11,340 bases of DNA, taken from positions 1-11,340 of the forward strand of contig JAKORQ010000250.1 of NCBI GenBank assembly GCA_029777755.1, in the 5' to 3' direction. How positions within the stretch are numbered: the stretch's first letter is position 1; each line of letters starts with the position of its first letter. The notes below the pieces were generated by a model. It had not been told where the DNA came from and did not search any database. It worked only from the letters and a program-made list of their open reading frames with translations. The position numbers and the translations under genes were made by a program. This stretch comes from Planctomycetota bacterium (GTDB lineage Bacteria; Planctomycetota; Phycisphaerae; Tepidisphaerales; Tepidisphaeraceae). This document shows, piece by piece, positions 7,076 through 11,340 of this stretch.

Positions 7076-7271
7076 ACGCCTCTCCTTCTCCCGTGCCAGC
7101 GCCACCGCGTATGGCCTTCATCCTCCTATGCTTACCAAAACAGCGACTTTCTTAAGAATCTTCACAAATTAGGCCGGCGTTTCAAACCTTTTTTGCACCG
7201 TTTGGAGAGAGTTCAGGTCGGCTGCGGCTGGAGCTGCTCTGCATCAACTGGAGCGGCGCCACATGCGATTC
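7076..7271 (-). other. Intergenic leader with A+T-rich core, possible promoter region
   Basis: This 196-base gap separates the last deacetylase-like gene from the glycosidase-like gene and is by far the longest gap in the minus-strand block. Bases 7131-7200 are A+T-rich against a GC-rich background. They hold a perfect 10-base palindrome TTCTTAAGAA at 7149-7158 and a minus-strand TTGAAA (7185-7180) that resembles a -35 box, with only a poor -10 match (AAGATT, 7162-7157) 17 bases on. A separate promoter or regulator site here is plausible. I see no convincing terminator after the upstream gene. Confidence 0.35.
7082..7087 (-). promoter_or_regulatory. Ribosome binding site deciding the start of the glycosidase-like gene
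   Basis: AAGGAG on the minus strand, 6 bases before ATG 7075. The alternative GTG 7105 has only a distant AGGAGG (7122-7127, 16 bases away) and would add a charged stretch (MALAREKERR) before the signal peptide. This supports the shorter start. Confidence 0.7.
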
Positions 7272-8702
7272 TTACATGCCGGTATCGAGCGCCCAGATTT
7301 CCATCTCCCTGAAGCATTGATCGTGGTTGACCTCCACGGCCGTCGCCGTCACCGCCGGTGCGTTGGGCACCGGCCCGTACAGCCGCCACACCCCATTTCC
7401 CCAGCGTAGATCAACCATCTCCGGCAACAGCGACCTGCTTGAGCCGTCCGCCAATTGTGCATCAACCCTCAGCACAAACCCTTCTGACGGATCTCCGGTC
7501 TGGTGCAGCCGCACCGCCGCCACCTGTACCGGATGATCGAACTGCACCGACTGCATCGGCCCCTTGTACACCCGCCGCACCCGCGGCTGCGGAATGGCGG
7601 CTCCGGCCTCACCAATTACTGGCGTAGTGACCCAGACCGTGTTCCCCTGGCGATACACCAGCGCCCCATCCGGCGTCGGCAGATCGGCCCCTGGATCGAT
7701 GCCCGTAATCTTGAGCGTCAGTCGCGACCCTGGCGCGCCATCCGGCAGCGACACCCGCACTCCTTCAGCATCCACCACCACATTCGCCTGCTGCCGGGCC
7801 TTCACATAGCTGAAGATCTCGTTGTTGGACGCCGACCAGACGTTGTCCTTCCCCGCAGCGCCAAAAGTCCTGCCGATGAACTCCAGCCGCTTCTCCCACC
7901 GCTTGTTGTTCTGCGTCCCCGGAGGCTCTATCGCATGGGTAAAGTCAAGCACTAGCTGCCCCTCGGCCGGCCCATCGCCATCGGGAAACTGCCACAGCAC
8001 CTCACTGTTTCCCCTGCTGCCGCTCCAGGCCTTCTCATCGATGTTGTTGCGCGGATAGTCCAGGTGAATGGCGCCATCGTTGTAAGGATGCCGGATGCTC
8101 TTGCCGGCCGTGCGACTGCCGCTGACCATGCCAAATTCCCCCAGGTACTTCTGATAGACGCTGTTTCCATACGGATAGGCGAAGTGTGTTGCCGCCCGGC
8201 CATCCCCCACTTCATGCGCTATCAGCGTCTGGCTCCAGAACAGGTCAAAGCGGATATCCTCCGGCGACAGTTTATCTCCGTTCTCACCCAGTCGGCCCCG
8301 ATGGAAGTAGCTGTGATTGATGATCCCCCAACCGGCGTCGCGGAGCGCCCGGCAATCATCCCATGAGAGATGATGTTCATTGCCGCCCACGCGCAACACG
8401 ATGATCGCAGCACCACCCACAAACGGCATCAGCCGGCCAGCGCTCACACCCGGGGGCGCGTCGGTAAACTGCTGCCTCGCGAGCAATGGCATCGCCACAT
8501 CGTGCGTGAGCTTGGGCGCATCATCGATCTCCACCGTGTAGGCCCACTGCTTTCCGTACAGGTATGGCGTGATCTCGACCTGGGGAACCGCGCCGCCCGT
8601 TGCGCCCGCGGGCCATTGCCAACTCCACTCCGCGGCAGCCAAACTCGCACTTGTACAAACCGCGGCAACCGCCATGGCACAGATACCTCGCACCAGCTTC
8701 AT
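7272..8702 (-). CDS. Secreted polysaccharide-deacetylase-like protein (CE4/NodB-related), copy 1
   Basis: This 476-residue protein has a signal peptide (residues 1-23, ending SLAAA) and a NodB-homology-like core. Candidate motifs are EIDDAPK (Asp60-Asp61, motif 1), NHSYFH (His130 and His134, the metal-binding HSxxH of motif 2), FAYPYGN (motif 3 position, without the usual Arg) and DFTHAI (Asp253, His256). The Asp-His-His set is what CE4 enzymes use to hold a divalent metal and remove N- or O-acetyl groups from sugars. The last 170 or so residues form a beta-rich extension ending in REMEIWALD, like a discoidin-type sandwich. It is a paralog of the gene starting 12 bases upstream and is probably in the same transcript; a weak AGGTGAG site precedes its ATG. 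Deacetylase activity and substrate are inferred. Confidence 0.75.
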   Translation of the reverse strand: MKLVRGICAMAVAAVCTSASLAAAEWSWQWPAGATGGAVPQVEITPYLYGKQWAYTVEIDDAPKLTHDVAMPLLARQQFTDAPPGVSAGRLMPFVGGAAIIVLRVGGNEHHLSWDDCRALRDAGWGIINHSYFHRGRLGENGDKLSPEDIRFDLFWSQTLIAHEVGDGRAATHFAYPYGNSVYQKYLGEFGMVSGSRTAGKSIRHPYNDGAIHLDYPRNNIDEKAWSGSRGNSEVLWQFPDGDGPAEGQLVLDFTHAIEPPGTQNNKRWEKRLEFIGRTFGAAGKDNVWSASNNEIFSYVKARQQANVVVDAEGVRVSLPDGAPGSRLTLKITGIDPGADLPTPDGALVYRQGNTVWVTTPVIGEAGAAIPQPRVRRVYKGPMQSVQFDHPVQVAAVRLHQTGDPSEGFVLRVDAQLADGSSRSLLPEMVDLRWGNGVWRLYGPVPNAPAVTATAVEVNHDQCFREMEIWALDTGM

Positions 8703-8714
8703 CTAGAGTCTCAC

Positions 8715-10139
8715 CTACTGCTTCTCGTCCACCACCCAGATCTCCATGTCGGTAAGGCTGCGATCAGGATGGATCTCAATACTGCGCGCCGGCAGACCAT
8801 CTCTCAGCGGGACCGGGCCAAACAGGTGCCAGTTGCCCCACAGAGCCGGCAGCTTCTTTTCACTATCATCCACCAGTGAGACAGAATTGCCATCTGGCGT
8901 GACGGCCGAGAGCTTCAGTTCGTACCCATCCGCAGGCTTTCCAAACTGCTTGATCCGCACGGCGGCGATCTTCGCCGGCTCGGGGAGCGATACGCTTTCA
9001 ACCTTCCCCGCATATATGCGCTTTACCGCCGGCCCGGGAATACGGGCCCCCCGCTTGCCGATCGTTGGCGTGGTGACCCAGGCAACATCTCCCTGGCGAT
9101 ACACGGTGGTACCGGCAGGAACCTCGCCGAGGTCGCCGCTGATGCCAGTCAGCTTTATCGTCAGCGGCGAGCCGGGGATCTCATCCGACAGGCTGACGGA
9201 AAGCTGCCCGTCCGCCAGCGACACCCTGGCCTTCATGCGTGCATTCACATAGTTGAAGATCTCGCCTGAAGGAGCGCACCAGACATTGTCCTTACCCGCC
9301 GCACCATACATCTGGCCGATGTTGCCCAGGCGCTGTTCCCAGCGGGCGTAGCTGTCCGTTCCCGGGTCGCCGATGCCGTGTGTGAAGTCGATGATGAACT
9401 CGCCGGCGGCCGGCCCGGGCTCCTTCGGAAACGACCACATAGGTTCACCCTTGCCGGATTCCGTCCACACGCCGCCATCCAGGTAATTGCGCGTGGTATC
9501 CAGGTGCTTCGCCTCGGGGGCATATGGGAAACGCACGCTGCTGCCCCCGACGCGGGTACCGCTGTACATGCCAAACTCACCCAGGTACTGCGCGTAGTCC
9601 GTGTATCCATTCGGATAGACGAAATGGGTCGGGGCTTCTCCCAGTTCGCTGGCGATGATCCACTGGCTCCAGAAAAGATCATGTCGAATCTGCTCGGCCG
9701 ACAGGATCTCCGGCGGATTGCCCCATGTACGCCCCTTGTGGAAGTAGCTGTGGCTGATCACGCCCCATCCCAGCTCATTCAGCTTGCGCAGGTCATCCCA
9801 TGAGAGCAGCGTTCCATTGCCGCCAACGCGCAGCACCATGATCGCCACACCGCCGACGAACGGCATCGGCTTTCCTCCGCTTACTCCAGGCGGCGCATCG
9901 GTGAACTGCTGCTTCGCCAGCAGAGGCTGCGCCACATTGATCACCAGCTTCGGGCCATCGTCGATCTCCAGCGCATACGCCCATTCCTTGCCGTACAGGT
10001 AAGGGCAGATCTCCACCTTCGCCTGCGATACCTCGACGTTCGCCGGCAGCTTCCACGTCCAGTCGGCCGCGGCCAGAAAACCCGGAACGGCATACGTCAG
10101 AACTGCTGTTGCTCCGCGCAACACATGAAGAGCGGACAT
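8715..10139 (-). CDS. Secreted polysaccharide-deacetylase-like protein (CE4/NodB-related), copy 2
   Basis: This 474-residue exported protein has a signal peptide ending near FLAAA (residue 25). It shares the architecture of the next gene: EIDDGPK (Asp60-Asp61), SHSYFH (His130, His134), FVYPNG at motif 3, DFTHGI (Asp251, His254), and a C-terminal beta-rich extension ending TDMEIWVVD. An ungapped hand alignment of residues 41-136 with copy 1 shows 69 identities in 96 positions, so the two arose by duplication and kept the metal-binding set. The second half is less alike, and motif 3 has Asn where copy 1 has Tyr. The ATG has AAGGAG 10 bases upstream and follows the sulfatase stop by 21 bases. 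A role in removing acetyl groups from a sulfated glycan is a context-based guess. Confidence 0.75.
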   Translation of the reverse strand: MSALHVLRGATAVLTYAVPGFLAAADWTWKLPANVEVSQAKVEICPYLYGKEWAYALEIDDGPKLVINVAQPLLAKQQFTDAPPGVSGGKPMPFVGGVAIMVLRVGGNGTLLSWDDLRKLNELGWGVISHSYFHKGRTWGNPPEILSAEQIRHDLFWSQWIIASELGEAPTHFVYPNGYTDYAQYLGEFGMYSGTRVGGSSVRFPYAPEAKHLDTTRNYLDGGVWTESGKGEPMWSFPKEPGPAAGEFIIDFTHGIGDPGTDSYARWEQRLGNIGQMYGAAGKDNVWCAPSGEIFNYVNARMKARVSLADGQLSVSLSDEIPGSPLTIKLTGISGDLGEVPAGTTVYRQGDVAWVTTPTIGKRGARIPGPAVKRIYAGKVESVSLPEPAKIAAVRIKQFGKPADGYELKLSAVTPDGNSVSLVDDSEKKLPALWGNWHLFGPVPLRDGLPARSIEIHPDRSLTDMEIWVVDEKQ

Positions 10140-10160
10140 GGGGATCAGTCTCCTTACTGC

Positions 10161-11340
10161 CTAGAGTTGTGGCCTGGCCGCCTTCCATCCGGCCTGCCGC
10201 ATCTCCGAAAGCTTCCTGACCAGCTCGGCATTCTCCGGGCGGTCGACGATGTTCTCGCGCTCGATCAGTGACTCACTCAGGTCGTAAAGCTCTCGTGCGA
10301 TCACCTGGCTATCCCTCACCCACTCGGTGTAGCGATAGCGATCAGTGCGCATCGAGTAACCCATCGCATTTCCTTCACGCGAGCCTCTTGGATACTGGCT
10401 GAACGCGGCCGGCTTCCACTGTCGCGATGGATCCCTGAGTACCGGCACAAAGCTGGTCCCTTCCACGGTTTCCGGCGTCGGCACTCCGCACAGGTCCGTC
10501 AGTGTCGGAAAGATGTCCACGAAATCGACAAGCTGCATGAGCTTCTTGCCCCCTTCATATCCCGGCGCGCGAACAATCAGCGGGCTGCGCGTATCGATCT
10601 CGAAATTGGAGTGCTTGCACCAGGCGGAGTACTCCGAGAGCTTCCAACCATGGTCGCCCCATAGCACGACGATCGTGTTCTCATCCAGGTCCAGGCGCTC
10701 CAGTTCATCCAGCACCCGGCCGATCTGCGCATCGACATATGACACGCACGCCAGGTAACCGTGGATCAACTCAAGCGACAAGTCTCGCGGCAGGACACTC
10801 GCATCCCAGGGGATTCCCCAGTACTGCTTCAGTTCTCCCCAGTTCATCCCGGCAATCTTCGGCATGCCGGTCGGCCAGTCGGTCACGTCGGATAGTTCCA
10901 GCTTGTCACGGTCGTACATGTCCCAGTACTTGGCCGGCGCCGCAAACGGCAGGTGCGGCTTGGCAAAACCAACTGCGAGGAAAAATGGCCTGTCCTTCAG
11001 GCGGTTAAGCTCCTCGATCGCCTTGTCGGCAATCACCCCATCCGGCAGGCCGTTGTCGGGAACTTCCGCGCGATCCACCGGCGGCCCGATGATGCGCGAC
11101 TTGTCCTCCTTCGAGTCATACTCCTGCTGGTACAGTTCACGCGCCTTCTTCCCTGCGATGCCCCGGCCAATCCAGTCACCTTTGGGGCCCCACGGCTGTT
11201 CGCTCCAGCCGTGCGGGTCATCTCCCTGGCGGTGATGATAGATCTTGCCCAGCGAGATGGTTTCGTATCCAGCCTCCTTGAATGTCTGCGGCAGAGTCTT
11301 CAGATCAGGATTTACCTTTGCAAGCGGTTGGTCGAGGCCA
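10161..11340 (-). CDS. Iduronate-2-sulfatase-like sulfatase, family S1 (N-terminus outside the window)
   Basis: The frame is open to the window edge; 392 C-terminal residues are visible. It hydrolyses sulfate esters, most likely on a uronic acid or similar sugar, judged by likeness to human iduronate-2-sulfatase: SLGKIYHHR (Lys32, His35 of the fragment), GFAKPHLPF (His129), GYLACVSYVDAQIG, ENTIVVLWGDHGWKLSEY (Asp229, His230), WCKHSNFE (Lys242) and DLSESLIERENI near the end. These cover most of the substrate- and metal-binding residues of that subfamily, called S1_7 in SulfAtlas as I recall it. The CxPSR motif whose Cys becomes formylglycine, and the signal peptide, would lie in the missing roughly 100 residues. 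The true start is therefore beyond 11340; the GTG at 11078 is internal. It is probably the upstream gene of the minus-strand operon seen here. Confidence 0.9.
   Translation of the reverse strand, partial: GLDQPLAKVNPDLKTLPQTFKEAGYETISLGKIYHHRQGDDPHGWSEQPWGPKGDWIGRGIAGKKARELYQQEYDSKEDKSRIIGPPVDRAEVPDNGLPDGVIADKAIEELNRLKDRPFFLAVGFAKPHLPFAAPAKYWDMYDRDKLELSDVTDWPTGMPKIAGMNWGELKQYWGIPWDASVLPRDLSLELIHGYLACVSYVDAQIGRVLDELERLDLDENTIVVLWGDHGWKLSEYSAWCKHSNFEIDTRSPLIVRAPGYEGGKKLMQLVDFVDIFPTLTDLCGVPTPETVEGTSFVPVLRDPSRQWKPAAFSQYPRGSREGNAMGYSMRTDRYRYTEWVRDSQVIARELYDLSESLIERENIVDRPENAELVRKLSEMRQAGWKAARPQL

Noticed and set aside
6996..7121. A short leader ORF on the minus strand from ATG 7121, next to AGGAGG
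   Set aside because: The AGGAGG touches the ATG with no spacer, and most of the frame overlaps the signal-peptide codons of the glycosidase-like gene in another frame. Nothing else supports translation.
7219..7261. Possible terminator hairpin after the copy 1 deacetylase-like gene
   Set aside because: The repeated CTGGAGC elements are direct, not inverted, and no stem with a U-tract could be drawn.
10161..11078. Starting the sulfatase at GTG 11078
   Set aside because: The frame stays open to the window edge and the upstream codons encode conserved sulfatase sequence (SLGKIYHHR), so this GTG is an internal valine codon.

Overview
The window is GC-rich bacterial DNA, densely coded, with two gene blocks that converge near position 3650-3690. 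No stretch longer than 300 bases lacks a gene. The combination of a sulfatase of the iduronate-2-sulfatase type, secreted deacetylase-like proteins and a large multidomain glycoside-hydrolase-like protein, with no SusC/SusD pair, points to a polysaccharide-degrading member of the Planctomycetota/Verrucomicrobiota/Lentisphaerota group. This is an inference from gene content; no rRNA or other phylogenetic marker is present.

Left block (2-3650, + strand): a compact molybdenum-cofactor (Moco) operon. Its first reading frame has lost its 5' end at the window edge and encodes MobA joined in frame to MoaD. It is followed by moaE, moeA, moaC, mogA and a small uncharacterised protein. Neighbouring genes abut or overlap by 4 bases (ATGA), except for a 4-base gap between moeA and moaC. 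Together they cover precursor cyclisation (MoaC), sulfur insertion to molybdopterin (MoaD with MoaE), adenylylation (MogA), molybdate insertion (MoeA) and GMP attachment (MobA). MoaA, MoeB and molybdate transport genes are not seen and may lie upstream.

Right block (11340-3686, - strand): a probable polysaccharide-degradation operon. In transcription order it holds an iduronate-2-sulfatase-like sulfatase (5' part missing at the window end), two tandem paralogous secreted polysaccharide-deacetylase-like proteins, then, after a 196-base gap with an A+T-rich core, a large secreted protein. That protein combines a beta-sandwich, a TIM-barrel glycoside-hydrolase-like domain with two candidate catalytic glutamates, two Ig-like/NEW3-like domains and a C-terminal CBM9-like domain. 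A sulfatase, deacetylases and a glycosidase together suggest stepwise attack on a sulfated, possibly N-acetylated or uronic-acid-containing polysaccharide; the substrate cannot be read from the sequence.

The most unusual points are the MobA-MoaD fusion, the uncharacterised small protein locked into the Moco operon, the tandem divergent deacetylase-like pair, the unassigned multidomain glycosidase, and a hairpin at the convergent junction that pairs fully only in the minus-strand transcript. I saw no CRISPR array, tRNA, rRNA, insertion sequence or phage gene.
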